A stretch of 64,000 bases of DNA from Campylobacter concisus (GCF_015679985.1 NZ_CP049239.1:930001-994000), one strand, 5' to 3'; positions 8,669 through 18,506 are shown, counted from the stretch's first letter. The notes: generated by a model from the letters alone, not told the origin. A program made the numbers and translations.

Positions 8669-8967
8669 TTTTTACTCCTTTTATAAAAATTTTACGTCTG
8701 AAATGTTACTAAAACAAATCTTAAATATAATTTATTAATTTATTAAATATTTAAAAATACATTTTATTTAATAAAGCTAAAATAAGGCATTATGAGAACA
8801 ACTTTTAAAAATTTCATAGCTTTGATAAGATAAATAAATACTATAAATATAATCTTTTATATCGATAAGTGATGCTTAAAATTTTAAGAAAAGTAATAAT
8901 TGATAAAAATATAATAAATGCTGATTTTTTGTTTATAGTAGAATTTTGGCTAAAAATTAGCCAAAAT
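8669..8967. other. Intergenic region, promoter region of the TonB receptor
   Basis: About 300 bases of AT-rich sequence between oorC and the receptor gene. It must carry the receptor promoter. Several AT-rich partial palindromes are present, but none matches a Fur or NikR operator well enough to call. No gene is seen. The oorC hairpin lies at its right edge. Confidence 0.5.
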
Positions 8968-8968
8968 T
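8942..8968 (-). terminator. Hairpin at the end of oorDABC
   Basis: A perfect 12-bp stem (AATTTTGGCTAA and its complement) with a 3-base loop. Its right arm ends one base inside the oorC stop codon. It is placed to end the oor transcript. The arms are symmetric, so it could work from either side. Confidence 0.65.
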
Positions 8969-9519
8969 TATTTTAAAAGCACTTTTGCGTATTTTAGACC
9001 TAGCTCGTAAGCTTTTGCGTTTGCCTCTTTGACCTTAGCTGGCACGCTTGCTAGCATCTCTTCACGCACTAAATTTTCATCCATGCATTTACTCATTGCC
9101 ACTGCTACGCCAAGGGCGACGACACTTTGAGTGATGACATTTCCGACCTCGTCTTTTGCGATAGAGATGATAGGAATTTCATAAATTTTCCAGCGCTTTT
9201 TGTCTTCATCGCTCACCTTTACTAAATTTGGCTCAACCACGATTGCACCGCCCTCTTTCACGCCGCTTTTAAAGGCGTTGTAGCTTATCTGCGCAGTTGC
9301 TAGCATAAATTCTATCTCGCCCTCGTTTGCATAAGGGTATAAAATTTCCTTCTCATCAAGTATGATATCGACCTTTGTTGGGCCGCCACGCACCTGAGAT
9401 GTGTAGGTAGAGGCCTTGATGCCGTATCCGCCTGCCTTTATTTTGGCAGCTGAGAGGATCTCGCCTGCTAGTATGACGCCCTGTCCGCCAACGCCGACAA
9501 ATCTTAGCTGTGACTTCAT
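8968..9519 (-). CDS. oorC: 2-oxoglutarate:acceptor oxidoreductase gamma subunit
   Basis: Gamma subunit of the four-part OorDABC enzyme, which oxidatively decarboxylates 2-oxoglutarate to succinyl-CoA with a low-potential acceptor. It begins with VGVGGQGVILAGEIL, the conserved start of the POR/KOR gamma domain, and has SQVRGGPTKVDI. At 183 residues it is the normal length. ATG 9519 overlaps the oorB stop by 4 bases (ATGA). Last gene of the oor operon. Confidence 0.93.
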   Translation of the reverse strand: MKSQLRFVGVGGQGVILAGEILSAAKIKAGGYGIKASTYTSQVRGGPTKVDIILDEKEILYPYANEGEIEFMLATAQISYNAFKSGVKEGGAIVVEPNLVKVSDEDKKRWKIYEIPIISIAKDEVGNVITQSVVALGVAVAMSKCMDENLVREEMLASVPAKVKEANAKAYELGLKYAKVLLK

Positions 9520-10361
9520 GCTAGCTCCTTAAAATCTATCGCCTCACCGCTCATAGCAGCCCTTCTTACCATGTCGTAAGCCTTGGTGTATTCGATCTTT
9601 TCTTCATCTTTATGAAGCACGCCAAGTGGGAAAATGCCCTCTTTCTCCTCGTCACTTAGCATGTCAAATTTGACCTTGCTAGTCGTGCGGCCTTTTATCC
9701 ACTCTAAATTTTTCACCGCCTCGCCCATTTTGTTCTTGCGACCTAAATTTATATGGCAGTTTGAAAATACATCAAAAAAGCTGTATCCATCGTGGCTAAA
9801 GCCCTCTACAAAGAGCTTTGTAAGCTTCTCTGGCTCGATGACACTTCCACGCGCGACAAAGCTAGCACCTGCGGCGGTTGCAAGCTTACAGGCATCAAAG
9901 CTAGGATCGATGTTGCCATACTGCGCTGTGACCGTCCACATGCCCTTTGGCGTGGTTGGGCTGGTTTGCGAGTTTGTTAGCGCGTAGATGAAGTTGTTTA
10001 CAAGGATGTGATTTAGCCCGATATTTCGGCGGCATCCATGTATCGTGTGGTTGCCTCCTATCGCTAGTCCGTCGCCATCGCCAGTTACAACAATGACGTG
10101 CTTGTCTGGATTTGCCATCTTTACGCCAGTGGCGTAGGCTACGGCTCTGCCGTGAGTTGTGTGGATGGTGTTGCAGTCGAGGTATCCACTAAAGCGGCCA
10201 GAGCAGCCTATGCCTGAGACCACACAAACATCGTTCATGTCCCAGCCCATGGTGTCGATAGCTCGGATGAGCGCCTTTAGTATGACGCCGTCGCCACAGC
10301 CCCAGCACCAAAGAGTAGGCATTTTATCTGTTCGTAAATATTTATCATAATTAAAAGCCAT
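9516..10361 (-). CDS. oorB: 2-oxoglutarate:acceptor oxidoreductase beta subunit (thiamine diphosphate)
   Basis: Thiamine-diphosphate-binding subunit of the 2-oxoglutarate oxidoreductase. It shows the WCWGCGDGV cysteine motif near residue 20, the ThDP/Mg motif GDGDGLAIGGNH at about 94-105, and NNFIYALTNSQTSPTTP, the typical beta-subunit loop. It overlaps oorA by 11 bases and oorC by 4, consistent with one translationally coupled complex. 281 residues, full length. Confidence 0.95.
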   Translation of the reverse strand: MAFNYDKYLRTDKMPTLWCWGCGDGVILKALIRAIDTMGWDMNDVCVVSGIGCSGRFSGYLDCNTIHTTHGRAVAYATGVKMANPDKHVIVVTGDGDGLAIGGNHTIHGCRRNIGLNHILVNNFIYALTNSQTSPTTPKGMWTVTAQYGNIDPSFDACKLATAAGASFVARGSVIEPEKLTKLFVEGFSHDGYSFFDVFSNCHINLGRKNKMGEAVKNLEWIKGRTTSKVKFDMLSDEEKEGIFPLGVLHKDEEKIEYTKAYDMVRRAAMSGEAIDFKELA

Positions 10362-11481
10362 AAATTTCTCCTATCTTTGCCTCGATCTCGCTTGGGCTTA
10401 TCGGTCTGCCGTTTGCTTTTAGCAGTTTTGCAAAGTCATCTCTTAAGATGATCTTTGAAATTTCGCCACTATACTGGCCTAAATTTAGCTCGCAGACTAA
10501 AATTTTATTAAATTTATTTGATATCTCTTTTAGCTTTTTAGCTGGAGCTGGAAAAAGTGTGAGTGGCTTAAATAGCCCTACTTTTAGCCCTTTTTCACGT
10601 AAATTTAATATCGCTTGTTTGGCTGAAAGCGCCACGCTACCAAAGGCGATGATGCAAATTTCAGCGTCATTTAGCATAAACTCTTCAAATTTCTCGCACT
10701 CATCAGTGTGTAAATTTATCTTATTAAGCAGCCTATTCATCGAGTATTCAACGATTTTTCCATCTTCTGTTGGAAAGCCAGTTGCTCCGTGATGAAGCCC
10801 AGTGATATGGTAGTGGTAGCCTTTAAAGAAAGGATTTAGCGTGGCTGGCTCATCTGGTGCGGCCTCGTAAGGTTTATACCCTTTTGGCTCACCGCTAAAT
10901 TCTCTTCTTTTATAAATTTCTAGCTCGCTAATCTCAGGCAAACGCACCCTTGCTTGCATGTGTCCTATCGTCTCATCAAGTAGTAGCATAACTGGCGTCA
11001 TAAACCTAGCTGCGAGGTTAAACGCTCGAACTGTCTGCGTATAGCACTCCTCTAGGCTACTAGGGGCCAAAACTATCATATTTACATCGCCGTGAGTTGG
11101 GTTTTTAGCCTGCAAGATATCGCCTTGTGCGACGCGGGTTGGCAAGCCAGTTGATGGGCCACCGCGCATAACGTTTACGATGACAAGTGGTATCTCAGCT
11201 ATAAAGCCAAGGCCTATTTGCTCAGCCTTTAGTGAAATTCCAGGTCCTGAGCTAGCAGTCATCGCCTTAGCACCACTCGCACTTGCGCCAAGAGAAACTG
11301 AAATCCCAGCTATCTCATCTTCCATTTGTATAAATGTGCCGCCATGTTTTGGCAAAAGCACGCTTAGCTCGTGGGCGATCTCGCTACTTGGAGTGATCGG
11401 ATATCCGCCAAAGAAGTTACAGCCACACTCGACAGCAGCCCTTGCTACTAGGGCATTTCCAGTTGATACTAGCTCTCTCAT
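10351..11481 (-). CDS. oorA: 2-oxoglutarate:acceptor oxidoreductase alpha subunit
   Basis: Alpha subunit of OorDABC, holding the pyrimidine-binding half of the ThDP site and the transketolase C-terminal-like domain. Typical segments are GYPITPSSEIAHEL, QMEDEIAGISVSLGASASG, TASSGPGISLKAEQIG and RGGPSTGLPTRVAQGD. 376 residues, complete. It overlaps the end of oorD by 4 bases. This enzyme replaces 2-oxoglutarate dehydrogenase in Campylobacter and Helicobacter and needs strict microaerobic conditions because it is oxygen-sensitive (family knowledge). Confidence 0.95.
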   Translation of the reverse strand: MRELVSTGNALVARAAVECGCNFFGGYPITPSSEIAHELSVLLPKHGGTFIQMEDEIAGISVSLGASASGAKAMTASSGPGISLKAEQIGLGFIAEIPLVIVNVMRGGPSTGLPTRVAQGDILQAKNPTHGDVNMIVLAPSSLEECYTQTVRAFNLAARFMTPVMLLLDETIGHMQARVRLPEISELEIYKRREFSGEPKGYKPYEAAPDEPATLNPFFKGYHYHITGLHHGATGFPTEDGKIVEYSMNRLLNKINLHTDECEKFEEFMLNDAEICIIAFGSVALSAKQAILNLREKGLKVGLFKPLTLFPAPAKKLKEISNKFNKILVCELNLGQYSGEISKIILRDDFAKLLKANGRPISPSEIEAKIGEIYGF

Positions 11482-11789
11482 GCGCTCTCTCCAAGCTTTG
11501 CAAATTTATTTGCCTTTACGGCAGTAGCTCGCTCTTTGCTCTCAGGCGTTAGCTTTGCAAATTTAAAGCCTTTTTCAGCCACATAAATGGCAAAATCAGG
11601 GCAATGAAGCTCGCAGTCGCGACAGCCTATGCATGAGTCAGCATAGACGACCTCTATCATCTTACCAAGCACTGCTTTTGGCTCAAGCCTCATCGCTAGC
11701 ACGCCTGCTGGACAGTAGCTCACACAGACGTCGCAGGCCTTACACCTGCTCTCATCGACCCAAACAGGTACATTTTCTTTTATTATCAT
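11478..11789 (-). CDS. oorD: 2-oxoglutarate:acceptor oxidoreductase delta subunit, ferredoxin-like
   Basis: Small ferredoxin-type subunit of 103 residues with two [4Fe-4S] motifs, CKACDVCVSYCPAG and CIGCRDCELHCPD, each ending in CP. It passes electrons out of the Oor complex. It is the first oor gene, 8 bases after mdh, and overlaps oorA. The ATG start has TAGGAATATAG upstream. Confidence 0.94.
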   Translation of the reverse strand: MIIKENVPVWVDESRCKACDVCVSYCPAGVLAMRLEPKAVLGKMIEVVYADSCIGCRDCELHCPDFAIYVAEKGFKFAKLTPESKERATAVKANKFAKLGESA

Positions 11790-11797
11790 CTATATTC

Positions 11798-12691
11798 CTA
11801 ATCCAAATTTTCTTTTAAAAATTTAATGTTTTTTCTAATATCAGCTTCGCTTTTACTTAGCTGCTCTTGCTCACTTTCATTTATATTTAGCTCTAAAATT
11901 TCTTTTAAGCCCTCGCGTCCAAGCCTTACTAGCCTGCCGCAACTTAGCTCATTATCAAGAAGCACGCTAGCGCTTAAAATTTCATCACTCTTGCCCATGA
12001 TCGCTTCACACATCTTCACAACAGCAGCTGCTGGTGCATAGTAAGCTGAAGTGCCAAGAAGCTTAACGATCTTTGCGCCACCTGTGCTTGTCTCTTTTTT
12101 AAGAGTTGCTAGCTCATTTTCGTTTAAATTTTCGCTGATATTACTAGCAGATACGATCATCTCGTCGTTGTGAGCGCCAATTATCTTTGTCTTTAGCCCT
12201 TTTGCATCTTTATCTTTTAGAAGTGCTAGCTCATATCTGCATCTTGCACCATCAAGCTCACCAGCCATGCCGATCACTTTATTTTTGCTAAAACCGCTAA
12301 ATTTATGAGCCGTCCAGACCATCACATCAAGCGGATTTGTCACGACGATTATCACCGCATTTGGTGCAAATTTTGCGATATTTTGAGCTGTTTGCTTTAC
12401 AACGACGGCATTTTTAAGAAGTAAGTCCTCTCTTGTTTGACCCTCTTTCCTTGGGCTTCCAGCAGTTACCACTACGATATCACTGCCCTCTATTAGCATA
12501 AAATCATCGCCACCACAAACGATAGTTTTAGCATTAAAAACGCAACTTGACTGTGCTAGATCGATAGCCTTTGCACGTGCCACGTCACCAAATATATCCA
12601 CAAGCGCGATCTCATCGCAAACTTCCCTCATACAAAGCGCATAAGCTATGCTTGCACCGACGTTTCCTGATCCAACTATACTTATTTTCAT
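11798..12691 (-). CDS. mdh: Malate dehydrogenase
   Basis: NAD-dependent lactate/malate dehydrogenase family member of 297 residues. The nucleotide-binding motif is VGSGNVGASIAYAL at about 6-19. The substrate-specificity loop reads GSPRKEGQTREDLL; the arginine after GSP occupies the position that is Arg in malate and Gln in lactate dehydrogenases, which favours malate. The catalytic histidine lies in IIGAHNDEM. It sits 4 bases after icd and directly before oorD, so three TCA steps are encoded together. Confidence 0.9.
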   Translation of the reverse strand: MKISIVGSGNVGASIAYALCMREVCDEIALVDIFGDVARAKAIDLAQSSCVFNAKTIVCGGDDFMLIEGSDIVVVTAGSPRKEGQTREDLLLKNAVVVKQTAQNIAKFAPNAVIIVVTNPLDVMVWTAHKFSGFSKNKVIGMAGELDGARCRYELALLKDKDAKGLKTKIIGAHNDEMIVSASNISENLNENELATLKKETSTGGAKIVKLLGTSAYYAPAAAVVKMCEAIMGKSDEILSASVLLDNELSCGRLVRLGREGLKEILELNINESEQEQLSKSEADIRKNIKFLKENLD

Positions 12692-12695
12692 TTTC

Positions 12696-14870
12696 TCATC
12701 CTATTATTTGATTTAAAATTTTACTTGGTCTCATGACCTCATTTGCCCTCACTTCATCTGGCAAATAATATCCGCCAAATTCCACGCTTGCACCATCATT
12801 TTGTCTTAACTCTTTTAGAATCTCATTCTCATTTTTCTCTAGCTCGTCTGCTAAATTTTCAAAAATTTTGCTTAAAATTCCGCCACTTTTTGCCATCTCT
12901 CTTGCCCAAAATAGCGCTAGATAGAAGTGTGACTCCCTAGTATCAAGAGTAGCATTTGGCGTTTTATTTTTATCTAGATAGCTAGCAACTGCCTTATTTA
13001 GCGCATCACTTAGCTCTTTTGCCTCTTTTTTTTGCTTAGCAAACGCTAGATGTTCAAGCGAAGCACTAAGCGCTAAAAACTCGCCGAGACTATCCCAAAG
13101 TAAATGATTTTTCTCTTTTAGCTCTTTTACAAGCGTTGGAGCCGTTCCGCCAGCACCCGTTTCAAACATCGCTCCACCAGCAAGTAGCGGCACAACTGAA
13201 AGCATTTTTGAGCTGCCACCTAGCTCAAAGATCGGGAAAAGATCGGTTAGATAATCTCTTAAAACGTTACCAGTGACGCCTATGACATCTTTGCCAGCTC
13301 TTATCAAGCTAAGCGTTTTTGCAGTCGCTTGCTCGTAGTTTAAAATTTCAAATTTTACGCCAGCGCTAGTAAATTTCTCTTTGAATTTTTCAAATTTAGC
13401 TATCAAATTTCTATCATGAGCACGGCTACTATCTAGCCAAAAAATAAGCTCATCTTTTGAGATTTCACCTCTTTTTAAAGCAAGCTCAAACCACGCATTT
13501 ATCGCATCTTCTTTAGTCTGAGTCATCCTAAAAATGTCGCCCTTTTTGACGCTAAATTTAAAAACGTTCTCGCCTGCCTCATCAAAAACTACAAATTCTC
13601 CGTCTTCTTTTGCGATGAAAGTCTTATCGTGACTGCCGTATTCTTCGGCCTTTTTGGCCATTAGTCCCACATTTGCTACGCTACCAATGCTACTTACATC
13701 AAGCGCACCATGCTCTTTAAAGTCCGCCACGCAAGCCTCATAAACCCTAGCGTATGTTCTATCTGGGATCATACAAAGCGAGAAATTTAGCTCGCCGCTT
13801 CTATCTTTTACCTTGCCAGAGTTTCTAATGAGTGCTGGCACGGAGGCGTCGATGATGACGTCATTTGGCACGTCAAAGTTGCTGGCATTTTCATTTAGTG
13901 CCCAAATTTTTGCTTTTTTGCTCAAAATTTCATCAAATTTAGCCAAAATTTCATCTTTATTTTTAAGAGTTAAAATTTTAGAAAACATATCTTTTAGGCC
14001 ATTTTTTGCCTCCACGCCGTGAGTTTTAAACTCATTGTCAAACAGCTCAAAAACCTCTTTAAAATAGCTCTTTATCGCGTGAGCAAAGATGACTGGATCG
14101 CTAACTTTCATCATCGTGCATTTTAGGTGCAGACTCAAGGTCAAATTCTCTTTTTTTGCCTCTTCAAAACAGCTTTCATAAAATTTATCAAGCTCATCTA
14201 CACTTAAATATGTGACATCAACTATTTCGCCGCTTTGGATGGCAAGCTCTTTTAAAAGCTCTTTTTTGCCATCCGTGCTCACAAAATTTATATAAAATTT
14301 CTCATCTTTACTAGCGATAATTGAGCGCTCATTCTCATAAAAATCGCCCTCTTGCATGTAGCAAATTTTTGTCTTATTTGTCTTATCCCAGTCGCCATTG
14401 CTGTGAGGATACTTTTTGGCAAATTCTTTAACCGGTGGCAAGACTCTTCTATCTGAGTTTCCTTGCCTAAGCACTGGATTTACTGCACTTCCTAGCACTT
14501 TTTGGTATTTTTTAGCAACCTCTTCATCGTAGTCTGTGATGATCTCATCTGGATAAAAAGGTACATTTATTCCCTTGCTTCTAAGCTCCTCTATCGCTGC
14601 TTTTAGCTGAACAAGCGTGGCTGAGATGTTTGGCAACTTTATAATATTTGCCTCTTTGTGGGCGGTCAGCTCACCCAAAAGCTCCAGCTCATCGGCCTTA
14701 TTTAGTCCAAGCTCCTTACTGAAAAGAGATAAAATTCTCCCAGCTAGGCTAATATCGGCCCTAGTTATGCTAATGTCAGCGCGTGATAAAAAGCTCTTTA
14801 CGATAGGAAAAAGAGAGTAGCTTGCGAAAAGTGGTGCTTCGTCAGTTTTGGTCCAGATAATGTCACTCAT
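12696..14870 (-). CDS. icd: NADP-dependent isocitrate dehydrogenase, monomeric type
   Basis: Converts isocitrate to 2-oxoglutarate, the substrate of the Oor enzyme encoded downstream. The 724-residue length and the segments RQGNSDRRVLPPVKEFAKKYPH, LKCTMMKVSDP and GAGGTAPTLVKEL identify the monomeric (IDH-II) family, which is unrelated in length to the common 400-residue dimeric enzyme. The start is ATG 14870. First gene of the icd-mdh-oorDABC run. Confidence 0.94.
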   Translation of the reverse strand: MSDIIWTKTDEAPLFASYSLFPIVKSFLSRADISITRADISLAGRILSLFSKELGLNKADELELLGELTAHKEANIIKLPNISATLVQLKAAIEELRSKGINVPFYPDEIITDYDEEVAKKYQKVLGSAVNPVLRQGNSDRRVLPPVKEFAKKYPHSNGDWDKTNKTKICYMQEGDFYENERSIIASKDEKFYINFVSTDGKKELLKELAIQSGEIVDVTYLSVDELDKFYESCFEEAKKENLTLSLHLKCTMMKVSDPVIFAHAIKSYFKEVFELFDNEFKTHGVEAKNGLKDMFSKILTLKNKDEILAKFDEILSKKAKIWALNENASNFDVPNDVIIDASVPALIRNSGKVKDRSGELNFSLCMIPDRTYARVYEACVADFKEHGALDVSSIGSVANVGLMAKKAEEYGSHDKTFIAKEDGEFVVFDEAGENVFKFSVKKGDIFRMTQTKEDAINAWFELALKRGEISKDELIFWLDSSRAHDRNLIAKFEKFKEKFTSAGVKFEILNYEQATAKTLSLIRAGKDVIGVTGNVLRDYLTDLFPIFELGGSSKMLSVVPLLAGGAMFETGAGGTAPTLVKELKEKNHLLWDSLGEFLALSASLEHLAFAKQKKEAKELSDALNKAVASYLDKNKTPNATLDTRESHFYLALFWAREMAKSGGILSKIFENLADELEKNENEILKELRQNDGASVEFGGYYLPDEVRANEVMRPSKILNQIIG

Positions 14871-14953
14871 TTTAGCCCTTTTAGTTTTTTAAAATTTATC
14901 ACTTTCTTTATTAAATCTCGTTGTATTTTAGGCATTTGCTGCAAATTCTAGCT

Positions 14954-15898
14954 CTATTTTCCTATATTTTGGTTGTGCTCGCTTAAGGTTTTTGAAAAAA
15001 TGTGTTTTTTTGCCTTTTTGTCAAGCACAAAGTATAAGTAATCGCTCTTTGTAGGGTTTATCGCTGCTTTGATCGCGCTTATTGAGACCGAGCAGACTGG
15101 ACTTGGCGGAATGCCGTCGTTTAGATAAGTATTAAACTCGCTCATATCGCTTCTTATGCGCTCAGCCGTGATCACATCGTGTGAATAAATTCCATAGTTT
15201 AGTGTGCCGTCCATCTGCAGCCTCATGCCCTTATTTAGGCGGTTATAAATGACTGAGGCGACAAGTGGCATCTCGGCATCATTTGCCGCTTCTTTTTGGA
15301 TGATCGAAGCAATCGTTAAAATTTTAAACCATTTTTTCTCGTTGTATTCGCCAAAAATTTTATTGCTGATCTCGCTTTGAGCCTTTTTTGATGAATTTAC
15401 AAGATAAAAAGCAAGGTGCCTTTCGCTGATGCCTATTGGGATTTTATATGTATTTGGCATCAAAAAGCCATCACTCACTGGAGCAAGGGCGTTATATTCG
15501 TTATTTAGCTTAACTGGATCAAGTCCTAGCTGGGCGGCGATCTGGTTTAAAAAAACGATAGTCGTTTCACCTGGTATTAGCGTTATCTCGGTTAAAGCTG
15601 CTTTTGATTTTGCAAGTTTTTTTAAAAAATCAACCCTTGAAATTTTATCTTGGCCGATCTCTATCCAGCCAGATTGCGGAGAGCCGATAAAAAGTATGGC
15701 GTACTTGTCTATCACGCTTAAGTTAAAGTTGCGATTAGCTAAATAAGATATAATCTCGCCCACACTTCCCTTTGGTATAAAAACGACCTTGCTTGTGTTT
15801 ATAGGGCGTGCCAAATAGACAAAAATACTTAGGAAAATGATGGCTACGATATCAAAAAAAATGTCTAAATATGGCTTTTTAATAAAATTTTTTATCAT
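14954..15898 (-). CDS. mltG: Endolytic peptidoglycan transglycosylase MltG
   Basis: YceG/MltG-type lytic transglycosylase that cuts nascent glycan strands at the inner membrane. One N-terminal membrane helix (FFDIVAIIFLSIFVYLA) is followed by the YceG domain, with ILTIASIIQKEA carrying the catalytic glutamate region, YNRLNKGMRLQMDGT, and the end motif ISAIKAAINPTKSDYLYFV. Two ATGs are possible, 15937 and 15898. I chose 15898 because a purine-rich GAAAGAA precedes it and it shortens the overlap with the divergent gene. Even so, the first 59 bases overlap the AsmA-like gene head to head. About 80 bases separate it from icd. Confidence 0.88.
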   Translation of the reverse strand: MIKNFIKKPYLDIFFDIVAIIFLSIFVYLARPINTSKVVFIPKGSVGEIISYLANRNFNLSVIDKYAILFIGSPQSGWIEIGQDKISRVDFLKKLAKSKAALTEITLIPGETTIVFLNQIAAQLGLDPVKLNNEYNALAPVSDGFLMPNTYKIPIGISERHLAFYLVNSSKKAQSEISNKIFGEYNEKKWFKILTIASIIQKEAANDAEMPLVASVIYNRLNKGMRLQMDGTLNYGIYSHDVITAERIRSDMSEFNTYLNDGIPPSPVCSVSISAIKAAINPTKSDYLYFVLDKKAKKHIFSKTLSEHNQNIGK

Positions 15899-18437
15899 CT
15901 TGATTCTTTCATTTATCTTACTTTTAAAATACGGCATAAAAATTAACGATTTCGAGTTTTACGGCGTAAAATTGGAGCAATTATATATAAAATTAGATAA
16001 AAAAATAATTGCAAGAGCAAAGCAGATAAGGCTTCCAAATTTTAAGAAAGAGAGCAAGCAAAAAAGCAGCGACGAGCGCCTTTTAAACCTTAGTAAAAGC
16101 GTAGATTTTATAGATACGATTTTTCAAGAAATTTCACTTGAAAATGTGCAAATAGGAGATGATTTTAAACTAAAAATTCTATTTTTAGATGATATATTTT
16201 TTGTTGATAGCCCTTATTTAAACGTGGATATAAAATTCCAAAACGAACAGCAAGACGGAATAGATCTTTTTAGCGTTAGAAATTTAAGCTTTAAGGATTT
16301 TAACGTAAGCATTAGTGGCGAAGGAAGTGCAGATTTTGATAAAAATGACTATAAATTTGAAGGAAATTTCACCTCTCATGAGCTGCGCGGTAAGCTAAAT
16401 TTTGCTCTAAAAGATACATTTTTAACTTACAAAGCTTACGATGTCGAGGCTGGAAGTATTAAAAACTTCATTGATGAGCTTGATAGACGCATAGAGCTAA
16501 ATAGTGAAGTTAAAAACTGGATATATGGATACATCGTTGCTGATGATTACGAGCTAAAAGAGATAAATGGCAAGGCTGATCTAGCTAAAAATAACTTTTA
16601 TCTAAATGATCTAAATGCCACCGCAAATACTAAAAATTTGCTCGTTAAATTTGAAAAAGACTTGCCAGCCGTAAATGTAGGTGAGGCAAATATCACGCTT
16701 AAAAACTCAAAGCTTAAATTTGATCTTATTTCGCCTATTTACAAGGGTAAAAAGCTTGATGGCTCAAGCGTTGTGATAAATAATATCTTTGATGAAAAAA
16801 GCGCAAATTTAGAGCTTTTTATAAAGACAAAATCAATTTATGATGAAGCTATAAATGAGATATTAAAAGCCTATAAGATCGTCGTGCCAGTAAAACAGCT
16901 TAGCGGAAAAATGGATGCTAGCTTAAAAATTTTGATAAAACTAGACGAGAAAAGCTTAGAAAATTTTGATGAAAAAAGCGTCATTGCAAATGGAGAATTT
17001 AAGCTAAGTGATGCGGTTTTAGAAATAGCTGGAAGTAAATTTAATACCAAAAATACTCTCGTAAAGCTCATAAATACGATGAATTTAAACATCGATGCTA
17101 CTGGCTTTGGGCTTGAGTTTTTTAAAGCAAATGCCAAGGCTGATATAAATTTACAAAAAAGTACTGGCGAGATAAAAGGCGTGATAGAAAGCTTTGATCT
17201 AAAAGAGAAAAATGATGAAATTTTAACTTTTAAAAATGAGCCGTTTAGCGCATTTTTAGACTTTAGCAAGGCTGGTGAAACTTTGCTTAAGATAGAGCCA
17301 TTTGGGCTTGATATGAGCTTTGGCAGTGAAAGCAAAATAGCAACAAAAAATAGTAAATTTTTCATAGAGAGCTCGCCTGCTTTAAAGCAAAACGGCGTGC
17401 GTGGTTTTGATGAACTTAGTATAAAAAGTAAGGATTTTACTGATCTTGAGATTTTTGCCAAAGAGGTAAACTTTGACTTGCCGTTTTTAGATAAAAATGG
17501 CTCAAAATATGAAAACGATGATCTAAAAATTTTAGTCTCAAAAGCTGGCGTAAAGGTAGATAGCTCAAGCAAAAAGCTAAGCCTAGATATAAAAGAAAAA
17601 GCCATAAACGTAAAAACCAAAGATCTAAATTTGCTAGTGCTTGACGATAACAAAACCAGCGAGCAAAGCACACCGCTTGAGCTTTTAGCAAAAAATGGCG
17701 ATATCATTTTAAGGGATCTAAACAAGACCTTGCCATTTGCTAGCTTTAGCGCCGAGAAAAAGGGCAAAAGCACCTCGCTAAATGGGCTAGCAAAACAAGG
17801 AAGAGTTGGCTATTTTAACGATGAAAAGAGTATAAATTTAGACGCAACCGACATAAGCGGAGAATTTATAAACGACCTTTTTGGCATCAAGAGCTTTGAG
17901 GGTGGTAAATTTCGCCTAAAAATGCTTGGAGAAAACTCTAAGAATTTCAAGGCAGAGGTGAGATTTTTTGATACTTTTTTAAAGGATTATATCTTTTATC
18001 AAAGGCTACTTAGCTTTTTAAACTCAGTTCCATCTCTTCTTAGCTTTAAAACGCCTGACTTTAACGACAAGGGCTTTACTGTTAAAAATGGTAAAATTTT
18101 ACTCACTAGAAATGGCGATATGATCGAGTTTTTGGCGATTGAAATGATAGGCACAAGCGCTGATATCGGCGGACGTGGTACGATCGATCTAAAGAGTAAA
18201 AAGATAAACATCGACCTTGAGCTAAAGTTACTAAAAGACGCTAGCAGTATCATTGATAAAATTCCACTGGTAAATCAAATAATCCTTGGCAAGGACCGCT
18301 CGCTCTCAACAGTCATCGCCATACGAGGCACTACCGATAAGCCTGAATACTCGACGCAGATCCTGCAAGACGCTCTGCTTTCGCCACTAAAGATAATAAG
18401 AAACGTGATTCAGGCTCCGTTTTTGATATTTGAGTAA
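15840..18437 (+). CDS. AsmA/YhdP-like membrane-anchored protein
   Basis: Large protein (about 865 residues) with one N-terminal membrane helix (FLIKFFIILILSFILLLKY), then a long beta-rich periplasmic region. It ends in an AsmA-C-like part (SADIGGRGTIDLKSKKINIDLELKLLKDASSIIDKIPLVNQIILG, in pieces) and IRGTTDKPEYS. Proteins of this group are bridge-like lipid transport proteins in other Gram-negatives, so a role in phospholipid or outer-membrane homeostasis is inferred. ATG 15840 has AGGA five bases upstream; ATG 15837 and 15861 are alternatives. Its start overlaps divergent mltG, so each gene's control region lies in the other's coding sequence. Confidence 0.8.
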   Translation: MATISKKMSKYGFLIKFFIILILSFILLLKYGIKINDFEFYGVKLEQLYIKLDKKIIARAKQIRLPNFKKESKQKSSDERLLNLSKSVDFIDTIFQEISLENVQIGDDFKLKILFLDDIFFVDSPYLNVDIKFQNEQQDGIDLFSVRNLSFKDFNVSISGEGSADFDKNDYKFEGNFTSHELRGKLNFALKDTFLTYKAYDVEAGSIKNFIDELDRRIELNSEVKNWIYGYIVADDYELKEINGKADLAKNNFYLNDLNATANTKNLLVKFEKDLPAVNVGEANITLKNSKLKFDLISPIYKGKKLDGSSVVINNIFDEKSANLELFIKTKSIYDEAINEILKAYKIVVPVKQLSGKMDASLKILIKLDEKSLENFDEKSVIANGEFKLSDAVLEIAGSKFNTKNTLVKLINTMNLNIDATGFGLEFFKANAKADINLQKSTGEIKGVIESFDLKEKNDEILTFKNEPFSAFLDFSKAGETLLKIEPFGLDMSFGSESKIATKNSKFFIESSPALKQNGVRGFDELSIKSKDFTDLEIFAKEVNFDLPFLDKNGSKYENDDLKILVSKAGVKVDSSSKKLSLDIKEKAINVKTKDLNLLVLDDNKTSEQSTPLELLAKNGDIILRDLNKTLPFASFSAEKKGKSTSLNGLAKQGRVGYFNDEKSINLDATDISGEFINDLFGIKSFEGGKFRLKMLGENSKNFKAEVRFFDTFLKDYIFYQRLLSFLNSVPSLLSFKTPDFNDKGFTVKNGKILLTRNGDMIEFLAIEMIGTSADIGGRGTIDLKSKKINIDLELKLLKDASSIIDKIPLVNQIILGKDRSLSTVIAIRGTTDKPEYSTQILQDALLSPLKIIRNVIQAPFLIFE

Positions 18438-18506
18438 AAATTACTGATTTTGATAATTGTATAAGTATATAATTTTTAGATCACCATGAGTTATTTAAAA
18501 TTTAAT

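Noticed and set aside
8669-8967. Fur or NikR operator before the TonB receptor
   Set aside because: Only partial AT-rich palindromes are present; in DNA of this composition such matches are expected by chance.
16871-17773. 300-codon open frame on the minus strand inside the AsmA-like gene
   Set aside because: It is a Phe/Ser/Leu-rich mirror of the plus-strand gene, has no ribosome binding site or family features, and the plus-strand protein is continuous and coherent.
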